Source: Syntrophomonas sp. DTU019
GTDB lineage: Bacteria; Bacillota; Syntrophomonadia; Syntrophomonadales; Syntrophomonadaceae
Length of the DNA stretch: 64,000 bases
Direction: 5' to 3'
Assembly (NCBI GenBank): GCA_913757435.1
Contig: CAJYDM010000001.1
Coordinates: forward strand, 1,054,001 to 1,118,000
In this document: positions 36,083-45,157 of the stretch, one piece after another
Layout: every line of letters starts with the position of its first letter
Position numbering within the stretch: position 1 is the first letter of the stretch
Notes under the pieces: model-generated
Told to the model about the DNA's origin: nothing
The model's input: only the letters and a program-made list of their open reading frames with translations
The model's database searches: none
Position numbers and translations under genes: made by a program

Positions 36083-36718
36083 ATGGAATTTATCGTTATG
36101 GTGATGTTTGCCGTGGCGATCAGTGCAGATGGATTCATGGTGGGCCTTTCTTATGGACTGAACAAAATCAGAATACCGCTTACATCATTGCTGGTCATTG
36201 CCCTGGCCTCCTGCATCGCGGTGACTACATCCATGCTGGTCGGGCAGGGTTTGCTGATCTATCTGCAGCCCAGGGGAGCGGCCAATATTGGCGCATTGGT
36301 AATCATTGCGGTGGGCATATATTTTCTGCTGACTGCTTTTCGGGAGAAGATAAACCGTCTTGAGATAGATGAGCAGGAGCCCTTTATCACCTTTTCTATT
36401 CGTTTTTTGGGTATCATAGTACAAATATTGAAAGAACCCTCAAAGGCAGACTTTGACGCCTCGGGGGAAATCAGCACCAGGGAGGCTTTTTTCCTGGGTC
36501 TGGCTCTGGCCCTGGATGCACTAGGGGCTGGTGTCGGGGTGGCCATGACCGGTTTTAACATTTTATATACTGCCATAACGGTCGGTGTGGTAAAATTTAT
36601 GGTGGTCAATCTAGGAATCATTTTAGGGCATCGGGTGAGCAACCGGCGTTTGCAGAGCATCACCTCGTGGGTTCCGGGGCTGGTGCTTATCTGTATCGGA
36701 CTGATGGAATTCGTATAG
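36083..36718 (+). CDS. ytaF: Sporulation membrane protein YtaF (MntP-like fold)
   Basis: 211-residue membrane protein with about six helices in two repeats. The paired D-G-x-x-V/A motifs AVAISADGFMVGLSYGL near the N-terminus and LALALDALGAGVGVAM in the second half are the signature shared with MntP-type exporters. Its place between mutM and coaE copies the Bacillus subtilis order polA-mutM-ytaF-coaE, which supports YtaF rather than a manganese exporter. A charged cytoplasmic insert (about 85-125) separates the repeats. Its exact role in sporulation is not established. Confidence 0.85.
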   Translation: MEFIVMVMFAVAISADGFMVGLSYGLNKIRIPLTSLLVIALASCIAVTTSMLVGQGLLIYLQPRGAANIGALVIIAVGIYFLLTAFREKINRLEIDEQEPFITFSIRFLGIIVQILKEPSKADFDASGEISTREAFFLGLALALDALGAGVGVAMTGFNILYTAITVGVVKFMVVNLGIILGHRVSNRRLQSITSWVPGLVLICIGLMEFV

Positions 36719-36728
36719 GGGTAGCCAT

Positions 36729-37337
36729 ATGTTGTATATTGTGGGCATAACCGGCGGCATAGCCAGCGGCAAGAGCACGGTAGCCAGGCAGTTGCGCAGC
36801 CTGGGTATGATGGTGATAGATGCCGATGAATTGGCCCGTCAGGTGGTCGAACCGGGCCAGCCGGCATGGCAGGACATTGTGGATAGTTTCGGGCCGCAGT
36901 ATCTGAAGGAGGACCAGACCATTGACCGCCTCCGTCTGGGTGAATTCGTATTCAGCAACCCCGAGCAATTGAAGAAACTGAACTCGTTGACCCACCCTCA
37001 CGTAATGAATGAGTTTAAAAACCGCATCAGGGAAATAGCAACCGCTCATCCTGAGGCCGTTATCGGGCTGGAGGTGCCGCTATTATATGAGACTAATATG
37101 GATAAAATGTGCGATCAGGTCTGGGTGGTATGGGTAGACCATGAAACCCAGTTACAGCGCTTAATGGCCCGCGACGGCCTAGACCGCGAGGATGCTGAAA
37201 AGCGCATCGCGGCGCAGATGCCCCTGGATGAAAAAGCTCGCCTGGCCCAGGTGGTAATAGACAACCGCTATTCTTTGGAGCATACTCAGCGACAGGTCGC
37301 CAGATATTTCCAAGAAATTAAACAGGCTGCACAGTAG
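36729..37337 (+). CDS. coaE: Dephospho-CoA kinase
   Basis: 202-residue enzyme for the last step of coenzyme A synthesis, phosphorylating the ribose 3'-hydroxyl of dephospho-CoA. P-loop GGIASGKST at the N-terminus, DADELARQVV, LTHPHVM, VPLLYETNMD (substrate lid) and RDGLDREDAEKRIAAQM near the C-terminus are all family motifs. It starts 10 bases after ytaF. CoA supply is relevant to an organism running on acyl-CoA chemistry. Confidence 0.96.
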   Translation: MLYIVGITGGIASGKSTVARQLRSLGMMVIDADELARQVVEPGQPAWQDIVDSFGPQYLKEDQTIDRLRLGEFVFSNPEQLKKLNSLTHPHVMNEFKNRIREIATAHPEAVIGLEVPLLYETNMDKMCDQVWVVWVDHETQLQRLMARDGLDREDAEKRIAAQMPLDEKARLAQVVIDNRYSLEHTQRQVARYFQEIKQAAQ

Positions 37338-37368
37338 TATACTTATTAAACGGGGAGTAGGGGGTGGG

Positions 37369-37935
37369 ATGGTGCGCCTTCGTGTAGGCAAAGGTCTGGC
37401 GGCTGTGATATGGGCCACGATTATCGTTTTTATAGTCGTGACCTTGACCTTCCCCAAATGGATCACCCTGTTCTATCCCCAACCACACCGCGCCATTGTA
37501 TTTAATGCGGCGCAGCACTACGATGTCGATCCGTACCTGGTATTTTCCATCATTCGTGCTGAAAGCGGATTTCGTACCAATGCACAATCAGCTGTCGGAG
37601 CCAGGGGATTGATGCAGATAATGCCTGAAACTGCTGAGTGGATTGCCCAACAAAGGGGTATCAAAGGTTTTGACCCCACTGACCTGCATGATCCTCAGAC
37701 CAATATAGAATTCGGGTGCTGGTACCTGGGCAACCTGAACAAGGAATTTGCCGGGCGCCTGCCCATGATAGTAGCATCCTACAATGCTGGCCGCGGCAGG
37801 GTTAGGGAATGGGCTATCAGCGGGCAGTGGGATGGCAGTGACCAGCACTTGGAGGGGATTCCCTACCCGGAAACCCGGCAGTATGTAAAAAACGTCCTGC
37901 AAAACTATCAAGCCTACCAGGCTATTTATAAATAA
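37369..37935 (+). CDS. Membrane-anchored lytic transglycosylase (SLT domain)
   Basis: 188 residues. A single N-terminal hydrophobic helix (AVIWATIIVFIVVTLTF) anchors the protein; the rest is a goose-lysozyme-like SLT domain that cleaves peptidoglycan. The catalytic Glu65 is in IIRAESGF, followed by SAVGARGLMQIMPETA, NIEFGCWYLG, and ASYNAGRGRV. GGGAGTAGGGGG precedes the ATG. It follows coaE by 31 bases as in many Bacillota. A hairpin terminator lies about 75 bases downstream. Confidence 0.94.
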   Translation: MVRLRVGKGLAAVIWATIIVFIVVTLTFPKWITLFYPQPHRAIVFNAAQHYDVDPYLVFSIIRAESGFRTNAQSAVGARGLMQIMPETAEWIAQQRGIKGFDPTDLHDPQTNIEFGCWYLGNLNKEFAGRLPMIVASYNAGRGRVREWAISGQWDGSDQHLEGIPYPETRQYVKNVLQNYQAYQAIYK

Positions 37936-38009
37936 GCCCTGCCGTCTTTATCAATATCGATGAACACGGTCATTCTACCGGCCGTTGGATAAATGAATAG
38001 ACTTGATGG

Positions 38010-38052
38010 TCAGCCCTTCGGAATAATGCCTGGGGCTGATTTGCTTTATTCC
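38010..38052 (+). terminator. Probable terminator after the transglycosylase
   Basis: TCAGCCC (38010-38016) pairs with GGGCTGA (38033-38039), followed by TTTGCTTTATT. The loop is rather long (16 bases). Confidence 0.5.
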
Positions 38053-38120
38053 GACACCTGGCATATCATTCCCTGGATTACAATATAATGGAAAAGAATA
38101 ATTCCGGGGGAGGGAAAAGT

Positions 38121-39761
38121 ATGATGATCTACTGGCGGCGCAGGACAAGACCGGCCATATTGTTATTACTGCTGGCTGTAGTGGTGGCAGGGGTCACTGT
38201 GTATACCGCCAGCCGTCTGGTTTATACTGCCAGCCTGGACAGTCGGGCTTTGAATGTTGGCCTGACCGCTCCCATCAATAGCCTGGAGCCCGCTGAGATG
38301 AGCAGTCATGAAGAACATCTGGTTGGAGCTATGGTTTACGAAGGTCTAATCTATTTTGATGATAAAGATAAACGGGTCAGACCTCTGCTGGCTGAGAGTT
38401 GGAAGTACCAGGACGATGGACTGAAAATTGTGTTTAAGCTGGCCGAAGCGCGGTTTTCAAATGGAAAGAAACTTGAAGCCGCTGATATAAAAACCTGCTG
38501 GGAAAAGTCCCTGGCAGGCAGCAAAGAAGTGAGCTACAAATCCATGTTCCTTTGCATAGCGGGCAGCGCCGAATTCCTGCAGGGCAAGAGCCCGGAGATC
38601 TCAGGGCTGCAAGCCAGCAAAGCAAACACCTTAGAGATTACCCTCACCAGTCCCAACTCGGCCTTTATCTATATGCTGACTCATCCGGTTTTCTGGGTTT
38701 ATGACAGCCAAGAAAAAGCCTCGCCAGCGCCGGGCACCGGCCCCTTTATACTGCACCAGAACAGCGACCAGCGTCTATCCTTCCTGCAAAACGAGCATTA
38801 TCACCGCGGGGCTGCGCCGATAAAAGCCATCGAGGTTAAGATATTCAAAGATCCGGCCCAGGCCCTGGCTGAGTTCAAAGGCGGCCAGTTGGACTATTTG
38901 GATAAGGTCAGCCCCCAGGATCTGCCAGTGGTGAGAAACGACCAGGAGTTACGGCCGTTGTTAGTAGAGAAACCTTTGTATACTTTGTATGGAATTGGTT
39001 TCAATTTGAAGAAAAAGCCTTTCAACGACAACTACCTCTTGAGACGGGCCATAAACTATGCGATCGACCGCCAGGCCATCAATCAAGATGTTCTCGGGGA
39101 GACCTATGTGCCCCTGAAGGGAGTGCTCCCTGAAGGGATGATGGGGCATAACCAGGACATGCCGGGCTACATCTACGATCCCGAAAAGGCCCGCCAACTG
39201 CTGGAACAGGCCGGTTATCCGGGAGGCAAGGGATTGAGCCCGCTGATGTTGGCTTTCAACCAGGACGAAGGCCACCAGCGGGTGGCGGAAACGGTAGCCC
39301 AGCAACTTTCCGAAGTAGGCATACCGGTGCAATTGGCGCCACTGACCTGGGAATATTACAAAAAGCAACTGGCGGGTTACAATTTAGGCCTGTTCAGATT
39401 GGAATGGGCTGCCGATTATCCTGATTCTGACAGCATACTGTACAGCCTGTTCCACAGTGCCAATATCGGCTCTACTAATTACATGGCCTATAACAATCAT
39501 CAGGTGGATCAGATGCTTGAAGCGGCGCGAGCTGCTATGGATGATGGGGCGCGGGCCAGACTTTTGCAGAAGGCGGAACAGATCATAATCGACGACGCTC
39601 CCTGTATTTGGCTGTTCCAGACTGCATCTGCCAAGTTGGTGCAGAGCAATGTCGATAATCTGAATGTAGGAATCCTGGATACAGTGGACTGGTCTAAGGT
39701 CGTATTGAAGAAGCCGGTTATTAGCCAAACCGTTAATCAACCCCAAGAAGGCAAAGTATAA
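38121..39761 (+). CDS. Peptide/nickel ABC transporter substrate-binding protein (SBP family 5)
   Basis: 546-residue extracytoplasmic solute-binding protein of the OppA/DppA family. The N-terminus is basic then hydrophobic (RRRTRPAILLLLLAVVVAG) with no lipobox cysteine, so it is probably anchored by this helix. Family segments: VGAMVYEGLIYFD, RPLLAESWKYQDDG, KFKLAEARFSNGKKLEAADI region, and RRAINYAIDRQAIN. ATG 38121 is chosen over 38088 because GGGGGAGGG is placed correctly only for it. No permease or ATPase genes are adjacent, so it is an orphan binding protein or works with components encoded elsewhere. Confidence 0.92.
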   Translation: MMIYWRRRTRPAILLLLLAVVVAGVTVYTASRLVYTASLDSRALNVGLTAPINSLEPAEMSSHEEHLVGAMVYEGLIYFDDKDKRVRPLLAESWKYQDDGLKIVFKLAEARFSNGKKLEAADIKTCWEKSLAGSKEVSYKSMFLCIAGSAEFLQGKSPEISGLQASKANTLEITLTSPNSAFIYMLTHPVFWVYDSQEKASPAPGTGPFILHQNSDQRLSFLQNEHYHRGAAPIKAIEVKIFKDPAQALAEFKGGQLDYLDKVSPQDLPVVRNDQELRPLLVEKPLYTLYGIGFNLKKKPFNDNYLLRRAINYAIDRQAINQDVLGETYVPLKGVLPEGMMGHNQDMPGYIYDPEKARQLLEQAGYPGGKGLSPLMLAFNQDEGHQRVAETVAQQLSEVGIPVQLAPLTWEYYKKQLAGYNLGLFRLEWAADYPDSDSILYSLFHSANIGSTNYMAYNNHQVDQMLEAARAAMDDGARARLLQKAEQIIIDDAPCIWLFQTASAKLVQSNVDNLNVGILDTVDWSKVVLKKPVISQTVNQPQEGKV

Positions 39762-39777
39762 AAAGCGCCGTAACGAA

Positions 39778-39804
39778 AAACCTCCCTGATGGGAAGTTTG
39801 TTTT
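39778..39804 (+). terminator. Terminator after the substrate-binding protein
   Basis: AAACCTCCC TGAT GGGAAGTTT with one internal mismatch, followed by GTTTTTAA; starts about 17 bases after the stop codon. Confidence 0.7.
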
Positions 39805-39863
39805 TAATCAAGCCTGAATTTTGGTTGCATTTTTTAAGCGTCTTCAAAGGAGAAATGCAGTTC

Positions 39864-39929
39864 TGTCGAATATTCATAAGTGACTTCGCCTCCTTGCGAT
39901 GGTTGGTTTGGTCACTTACTAATTCGACA
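39864..39929. repeat. Long inverted repeat with two Spo0A-box-like ends
   Basis: The left arm has TGTCGAA (39864-39870) then TAAGTGAC (39877-39884); the right arm has GTCACTTA (39911-39918) then TTCGACA (39923-39929). TGTCGAA is the core of the Spo0A binding box, here in inverted orientation 59 bases apart. On the minus strand the centre carries AAGGAGG and an ATG that opens a 46-codon frame ending near 39740 (begins MNIRQNCISP). It may be a dispersed intergenic element, or a small Spo0A-controlled gene. The rest of 39805-40090 shows nothing I can name. Confidence 0.55.
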
Positions 39930-40090
39930 AAATAGGGGGTGAAGTCCTTTTTCTGGGTAATTAAAATCCCTCTAATTCGAGGCATAGCTATTATGCAAAA
40001 GTCTCACATATGTATTCAATGAGTATAATCAATGATTTTTATTGTGTCTCCAACCTTCTTTGCAAAAATCTTCCAACACCGTCTCGAATG

Positions 40091-40963
40091 TTAAATTCTT
40101 TCTTTCATCAATACAATTTCATTTTTAAGCAGCCCGCACCTTTCCATAAAAAGATTACACTTACACAAAAAGATATAGTAAATGTTGCCGCTCCTGGTTT
40201 CATGTAATGATTCGAAGTTACCCTGGCCCTTGGCAATAATTACATCGGCATTATTGAATGCCTGTTTGAAGCTATCTGAACAGTGTTCCAGTACCGTCCC
40301 CGGCATATCAGTGCCGTTATTGATAATGTGAGCATAGCTATCCATACCAACCAAATAAGCATCTTCTTCCGTAATATCGTTCAATATCGCTGCTCCCCGG
40401 GTAGCGAAATCCACCTGTAGATCGGGAAACTCTGACGTAATAGTGCTGATAAATATCTTGTCAAACACGATTTCTCCGGCGTTGTCACCCAAATAAAGAA
40501 GTTTTTTGGCCTTGCGTAGATCAGATTTCAACGACGCAAAGACATCCTGATCAAATTCTCTTTTTAAGGTCCGGTTCAAGACTCTGAGGACTGTATCTCT
40601 AGATAGATCATGACCAGGGCCAAAATCGATTATGTTTCCCGCTGCGGCCAACTTCAAAGCCGTTTCCAGTGGGTCTTCGGCTGCCCTGATAAGGTCAAAA
40701 AATTCATTTTCCAGCTTGAGCATTTCGGAATTGTAATACAGCTTCTCTTCGCGATATGGATCTGGATTTTGCAGGGCGTCTTTTAAGACTCGGTGAATTT
40801 TACAGGACATATCAAGAGTGCTTTCGGTGTCTTTGCTGGCACCGATCTCCCGCATGATCTTTTTCACCAAACTGCACTGAACATCTTCACTTTCCAGATG
40901 AATTTTGCTTAATCTGACCGCTTGGTTGACTAAACATCCCAGGCATTCCACGTTCGATTTCAT
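40091..40963 (-). CDS. DUF89 / ARMT1-like family protein
   Basis: 290 residues from ATG 40963 (GGGAGGTCC upstream; a longer frame is not needed). It opens with a Cys pair, ECLGCLVNQ, typical of bacterial and archaeal DUF89 members, and has the metal/substrate motif LYLGDNAGEIVFDKI, then ILNDITEEDA and IAKGQGNFESL. Related proteins are metal-dependent damage-control phosphatases acting on sugar or cofactor phosphates. It is the last gene of the minus-strand NifX/MinD cluster, 150 bases downstream of a NifX-like gene. The substrate is unknown. Confidence 0.87.
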   Translation of the reverse strand: MKSNVECLGCLVNQAVRLSKIHLESEDVQCSLVKKIMREIGASKDTESTLDMSCKIHRVLKDALQNPDPYREEKLYYNSEMLKLENEFFDLIRAAEDPLETALKLAAAGNIIDFGPGHDLSRDTVLRVLNRTLKREFDQDVFASLKSDLRKAKKLLYLGDNAGEIVFDKIFISTITSEFPDLQVDFATRGAAILNDITEEDAYLVGMDSYAHIINNGTDMPGTVLEHCSDSFKQAFNNADVIIAKGQGNFESLHETRSGNIYYIFLCKCNLFMERCGLLKNEIVLMKERI

Positions 40964-41116
40964 TATGGACCTCCCGTTAAAGGCATATAATGACCTATCC
41001 ACCAAGCAGAAGCAACGATGTACCGGGCTACTTTCAAAGCCGACATAATTGGGGCTGCGGCAGCAAACCTTATACGCCATCAGATATTTTTTATATAGTG
41101 TAATCAGGCCGGGCTT

Positions 41117-41476
41117 CTAATGTCCGCATTCACCATGATGCTGATGTTCGTGGCAGACTGATCCGGTAGACTTAAGCATGCCTTGCAGATATTCCTCTAC
41201 CACAGCCTTGGCTTCACCTCTGGCGCCTACGATCACCTCAATCTCTTTTGCATTGAATATGTCAATGGCGCCACCGCCCATACCACCGGAAATAATCACA
41301 TTAACGCCCTTGTCGTGCAAAAAGTTTGGCAGAAATCCCGGTATGTGTCCAGGATTGGGAATGGTTTCGCTCTTAATGATTTGGCTTTTTTCAGTATTAA
41401 AAATCATGAAACTCTCACAATGTCCAAAGTGTTGCGTAACCATTCCATTATCACTCGCTACTGCAATTTTCATCAT
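41117..41476 (-). CDS. NifX/orange-protein-like protein with His-Cys tail
   Basis: 119 residues of the dinitrogenase iron-molybdenum cofactor family (NifX/NifB C-terminal fold). It starts MMKIAVASDNGMVTQHFGHCESF, where the QHFGHC motif often coordinates metal clusters, and has GGMGGGAIDIF in the middle. The tail is rich in His and Cys (CHEHQHHGECGH), suggesting metal binding. ATG 41476 follows GAGGAGG. No nitrogenase genes are in the window; the neighbours point instead to an ORP-type complex, in which such proteins carry a Mo-Cu-S cluster. Confidence 0.88.
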   Translation of the reverse strand: MMKIAVASDNGMVTQHFGHCESFMIFNTEKSQIIKSETIPNPGHIPGFLPNFLHDKGVNVIISGGMGGGAIDIFNAKEIEVIVGARGEAKAVVEEYLQGMLKSTGSVCHEHQHHGECGH

Positions 41477-41673
41477 TTCTTTTTCCTCCTCTTTTTGGTG
41501 TTTCAGTAAATCCATCAATTCCCTTTATAAAACTCTATCAGGCCTTTATCCAAGGCTTCCAATACTTTTGCGTCAACGAAATTCACTGATACCAAAAGCC
41601 TTGGCTATAAAGAGATCTCTTATCCTTCCCCTTCGAAGCACTGCAAAATTTAATCGCGATTCTGGACATTTCG

Positions 41674-41805
41674 TCAATCTCCTGCACTTGCTCCGGTGTC
41701 AAACAACAGCCTGTGACTTTTAGTTGCTATATATAAGCTGAGCCCGTGGTCATTGATGTAATCTCCACAAATTGATGTGTTTTCCACTAAGGTTTTCATA
41801 ATCAT
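41674..41805 (-). pseudogene. Truncated metallo-beta-lactamase-fold protein and coding debris
   Basis: From ATG 41805 the frame reads 43 codons, including MKTLVENTS, INDHGLSLYI and HRLLFDTGAS, then a stop. This is the N-terminus of a metallo-beta-lactamase-fold protein of the dihydropterin-ribofuranosyl-aminobenzene-phosphate-synthase-like class, normally about 250 residues. The HxHxDH motif that should follow is missing. Further along (41515-41660) short open stretches such as RIRDLFIAKAFGISEF and DAKVLEALDKGLIEFY in other frames look like leftovers. The gene start lies 6 bases past the stop of the MinD-like gene at 41812, so the operon once included it. Confidence 0.7.
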
Positions 41806-41811
41806 GCATTA

Positions 41812-42684
41812 TCACTTCCAATCCTCAAAAAGCAGCTTCATGGTCTCATCATAAACTCCTCTTGCCGCACGGCCTGACGAACAGTCTATATCAACAATGG
41901 TCTGTCCCTTGTTAATTGCCTTTACTGCATCCGTGTCAAAGGGTATACGACCCAAAAAAGGTATGGCGTAAGTATGGCAGAATGACTCGATTTTTTGGGT
42001 ATTGTCAAGATTTGTATCATATTTGTTGATGCAAACCGCTATTCTGGTTTGAAAGGTCTGGGCAGTTTTTATGATACGTTCCATATCACTGATACCCGAT
42101 AGGGATGGTTCGGCAACAATTAAGACCATATCCACACCGCTTATCGATGCAATGACCGGGCACCCTATCCCGGGAGAGCCATCGATGATTGCCAGTTTGG
42201 TATCCACAATCACTGATTTCATCTGCTTTTTTACTTCCGTAACCAGCATTCCAGAAGTACCGCTTCCCATCTTAAGCTGGGCGGTGGAGAATACCCTGTT
42301 ATCGTCTAAATAAAGCATCAGTTCACCTGCTATCGCCGGTTTTAAAGCTACCGCATTAACAGGGCAGACCGCTTCACAGACCCCACAACCTTCACAGGCA
42401 TAGTGATCCACCTGGTATTCGTGATGGTGGTTGATTGCGTCAAATCGGCAATGCTCACGGCACAAGTCGCATTCGATACATAATTCGGCTTCTATTTTCG
42501 CCTTAGGCAGCCCGTAATAGTCAGTCCGTGTGGGTTCAGAGGACATACCCATTATCAGGTGAAGATTGGGCGCGTCTACATCACAGTCCGCGTAAACCCT
42601 GGCATTAGCCAGTTTAATAAAAGCCCCTGCCAAGGTTGTTTTCCCGGTGCCGCCCTTACCGCTTAGGATTAGTAACTGTTTCAT
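41812..42684 (-). CDS. MinD-superfamily ATPase with inserted ferredoxin domain (second of pair)
   Basis: 290-residue P-loop ATPase. Deviant Walker A: LSGKGGTGKTT at residues 7-17. At about 60-110 two 4Fe-4S binding motifs are inserted (CIECDLCREHC and CEGCGVCEAVCP). IIDGSPGIGCPVIAS is the Walker B/switch segment. Such proteins pair as heterodimers and act in iron-sulfur or ORP complex assembly. It overlaps the start of the partner gene's stop by 4 bases (42681-42684), so the two are translationally coupled. Confidence 0.9.
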   Translation of the reverse strand: MKQLLILSGKGGTGKTTLAGAFIKLANARVYADCDVDAPNLHLIMGMSSEPTRTDYYGLPKAKIEAELCIECDLCREHCRFDAINHHHEYQVDHYACEGCGVCEAVCPVNAVALKPAIAGELMLYLDDNRVFSTAQLKMGSGTSGMLVTEVKKQMKSVIVDTKLAIIDGSPGIGCPVIASISGVDMVLIVAEPSLSGISDMERIIKTAQTFQTRIAVCINKYDTNLDNTQKIESFCHTYAIPFLGRIPFDTDAVKAINKGQTIVDIDCSSGRAARGVYDETMKLLFEDWK

Positions 42685-43520
42685 TTCTGCACCTCCTCGG
42701 TCACTATCTGCAGCAGGGCAGAGAACAGCATTTTATAATTTTCATTTTCCCTTACAGCGATTTGGGCATTCGAGTTCAGCAACCCCAGCTCATTATCAAA
42801 TGGTATTCTGCCTAAAATCCTGATGCCTTTTTCCAGGCAGAATTCCTCCGCAGGGTTTTTCCCCTCCAGGCACTTATTAAGCACTACTCCATGGGGCTTA
42901 TCAAATAACTTGACCAATTCATAAACCATATTGAAATTATGAACCCCGAACAAGGTAGGCTCCGCTACCAATATACAGTAGTCTGCATCTCTGATGCTCT
43001 CCATGGCAATACAGGCGCTTCCCGGCGGGCAGTCTATAAAGATGAATTCTGGCCCTGGCAGTATGTCATTCAAAAGCTTCTTTATAATAGGTATGCCCGA
43101 TGCTTCACCGATGTTTAATATCCCGGTATTTACCGTTACATTCTCTGATGTCCCTTTTTGCACCCTACCAATAACCTTATCTTGTTCCGACAGGGCTTTT
43201 TCAGGGCAGAACAATATACATCCCCCGCAGGAATGGCAAACCTCGTTAAAGATCTTTAACTTCCCATTGATATAAGCCAGGGCATTAAATTTGCAAAAAT
43301 CAACACATATTCGGCATCCATTGCATAGCTGTTCATCTACGGAGGGGATCTTAATGGCTATTTCTTCCTCCTCAACACCTTCAGGTCTAAAAAACAGATA
43401 TCCATTCGGCTCCTCAACATCACAATCAATGTAAACTGAGGTTTGCGTTGCAGCCGCCAGATTTACCGATACCAACGTCTTACCGGTGCCACCCTTGCCA
43501 CTAAGCACAGCTATTTTCAT
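42681..43520 (-). CDS. MinD-superfamily ATPase with inserted ferredoxin domain (first of pair)
   Basis: 279 residues from ATG 43520, one base after the stop of the upstream NifX-like gene. Walker A is LSGKGGTGKT; 4Fe-4S motifs are CNGCRICVDFC and CHSCGGCILFCP in an insert at about 65-115; the switch region is FIDCPPGSACIA. It is a paralogue of the following gene, with the same architecture but low similarity. Together they match the paired MinD-like ATPases of the anaerobe ORP cluster (known from Desulfovibrio). Confidence 0.9.
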   Translation of the reverse strand: MKIAVLSGKGGTGKTLVSVNLAAATQTSVYIDCDVEEPNGYLFFRPEGVEEEEIAIKIPSVDEQLCNGCRICVDFCKFNALAYINGKLKIFNEVCHSCGGCILFCPEKALSEQDKVIGRVQKGTSENVTVNTGILNIGEASGIPIIKKLLNDILPGPEFIFIDCPPGSACIAMESIRDADYCILVAEPTLFGVHNFNMVYELVKLFDKPHGVVLNKCLEGKNPAEEFCLEKGIRILGRIPFDNELGLLNSNAQIAVRENENYKMLFSALLQIVTEEVQK

Positions 43521-43521
43521 A

Positions 43522-43890
43522 TTATCTGTTCCCACGGCCATGAAATCCGGGATGAATCTCGTCTAACAAAGAGAGCTCACCGTCAATGAAGACCTTGATA
43601 TTTCCCAAAGCGGTAGCGTCAATGGTTTTATATATTTTTATGGATGCTCCTTTGATTACCTGAGCGGCATTTTCACCGCAACGTGGTGTAAGTAATGCAC
43701 TTATGTTGGCATCAACAACGGTTTGGGCCGCCTTGATCCCGGCACCGCCCTGGCTGACCGCAGCCTTGTTATCAATGAACTCACTAGCCTTTGAGTCGGT
43801 ATCATAAATGAGTAAATATGGTGCCCGTCCAAATGATTGGCATACACTTGAATCAATGCTTTTCTCGTCTACCGGTATCGCTATTCTCAT
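43522..43890 (-). CDS. NifX/orange-protein-like protein
   Basis: 122 residues: MRIAIPVDEKSIDSSV, then CQSFGRAPYLLIYD (the metal-site loop, here with SFGRA), GAGIKAAQTVVD and TPRCGENAAQVI. It belongs to the same cofactor-binding fold as the protein at 41117-41476 but lacks the His-Cys tail. AAGGAGG precedes ATG 43890. metK ends 42 bases upstream on the same strand, so the gene could be read from the metK transcript. Confidence 0.88.
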   Translation of the reverse strand: MRIAIPVDEKSIDSSVCQSFGRAPYLLIYDTDSKASEFIDNKAAVSQGGAGIKAAQTVVDANISALLTPRCGENAAQVIKGASIKIYKTIDATALGNIKVFIDGELSLLDEIHPGFHGRGNR

Positions 43891-43932
43891 AGGGAAACCT
43901 CCTTTTAAAATAATTTTGCCGATAATTAGTCG

Positions 43933-45120
43933 CTATTTTACGGACCTGCGTAATATTTTAGCTTTATCAATGCTTTCCCAGTTGAAATCAGAGTCTAAAC
44001 GTCCAAAATGACCATAACAAGCCGTTTTTTTGTATATAGGCCTGCGCAGATTCAACTCTTTAATAATGCTCCCTGGTCTGAGATCAAAATGTTCATTTAT
44101 AATATGAACGATCTTGCTGTCCGAAACCTTGCCGGTACCAAAGGTGTCGACATATATTGAAACCGGATTTGCTACTCCTATGGCATAAGCAAGCTGAATT
44201 TCGCATTTGTCTGCTAGACCAGCCGCAACGATGTTCTTAGCCACGTATCTCGCCGCATAGGACGCTGAACGATCAACCTTGGTAGGATCTTTACCTGAAA
44301 AGGCTCCGCCTCCATGTCTGGCCATACCGCCATAAGTATCAGAAATAATCTTACGACCGGTTAGCCCCGAATCTGCCTGGGGCCCTCCTATAACAAACCT
44401 TCCGGTAGGATTGATAAGATATCTGGTTTGCTTATCGAGCATTTCCGACGGGACAACAGCTTTTATGACCTGTTCGATAATATTCTGTTCAATATCTGCA
44501 TATTCTATTTCTGGTTTATGCTGAGCTGAAACAACTACTGTACTAATCCTGGTCGGTTTGCCATCCTCGTATTGTACTGTAACTTGAGTTTTACCGTCTG
44601 GGTATAAATAATCAATCAGCTTTGCTTTGCGCACATCGGCCAACCGCTTGGCTAATTTGCTGGATAGCAATATCGGTAGCGGCATAAATTCGGCAGTCTC
44701 ATTGCTGGCATAGCCGAACATCATGCCTTGATCACCGGCACCAATTGTTTTCCCTTCACTGTCAAGCTGCTGTCCACCCTCCTGACCCAGAGAAACTTTT
44801 ACACCCATTGCAATATCAGCAGACTGTTCATCCAAAGAGGTAATAACTGCGCAAGTATCTGCATCAAAGCCGTATTTTGCACGGGTATAGCCTACGTCCC
44901 GAACAGTTTGACGGACGATTCTGGGAATATCCACATAGCAATCGGCACTGACCTCACCCGCTACAACTACCAACCCGGTGGAAACCAGCGTTTCAACCGC
45001 AACTCTGCCATACGGGTCCTTGCTGATTATGGCATCCAATATTGAATCAGAAATTAAGTCAGCCATTTTATCAGGGTGCCCCTCGGTTACGGATTCAGAC
45101 GTAAAAAGTTGTGTTCCCAA
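43933..45120 (-). CDS. metK: S-adenosylmethionine synthetase
   Basis: 395-residue enzyme making AdoMet from methionine and ATP. Motifs: [18 protein letters not shown] at the N-terminus (catalytic His), [10 protein letters not shown] in the centre, [16 protein letters not shown] and the C-terminal [18 protein letters not shown] precedes ATG 45120. I looked upstream for a SAM riboswitch and found a ferredoxin gene instead, 37 bases away. Its place inside an iron-sulfur/NifX cluster is unusual; AdoMet is the cofactor of radical-SAM enzymes, which may be the link. Confidence 0.96.
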   Translation of the reverse strand: MGTQLFTSESVTEGHPDKMADLISDSILDAIISKDPYGRVAVETLVSTGLVVVAGEVSADCYVDIPRIVRQTVRDVGYTRAKYGFDADTCAVITSLDEQSADIAMGVKVSLGQEGGQQLDSEGKTIGAGDQGMMFGYASNETAEFMPLPILLSSKLAKRLADVRKAKLIDYLYPDGKTQVTVQYEDGKPTRISTVVVSAQHKPEIEYADIEQNIIEQVIKAVVPSEMLDKQTRYLINPTGRFVIGGPQADSGLTGRKIISDTYGGMARHGGGAFSGKDPTKVDRSASYAARYVAKNIVAAGLADKCEIQLAYAIGVANPVSIYVDTFGTGKVSDSKIVHIINEHFDLRPGSIIKELNLRRPIYKKTACYGHFGRLDSDFNWESIDKAKILRRSVK

Positions 45121-45157
45121 TGTTTATCACCCCTGTTATTTATTAATATTACTGAAA

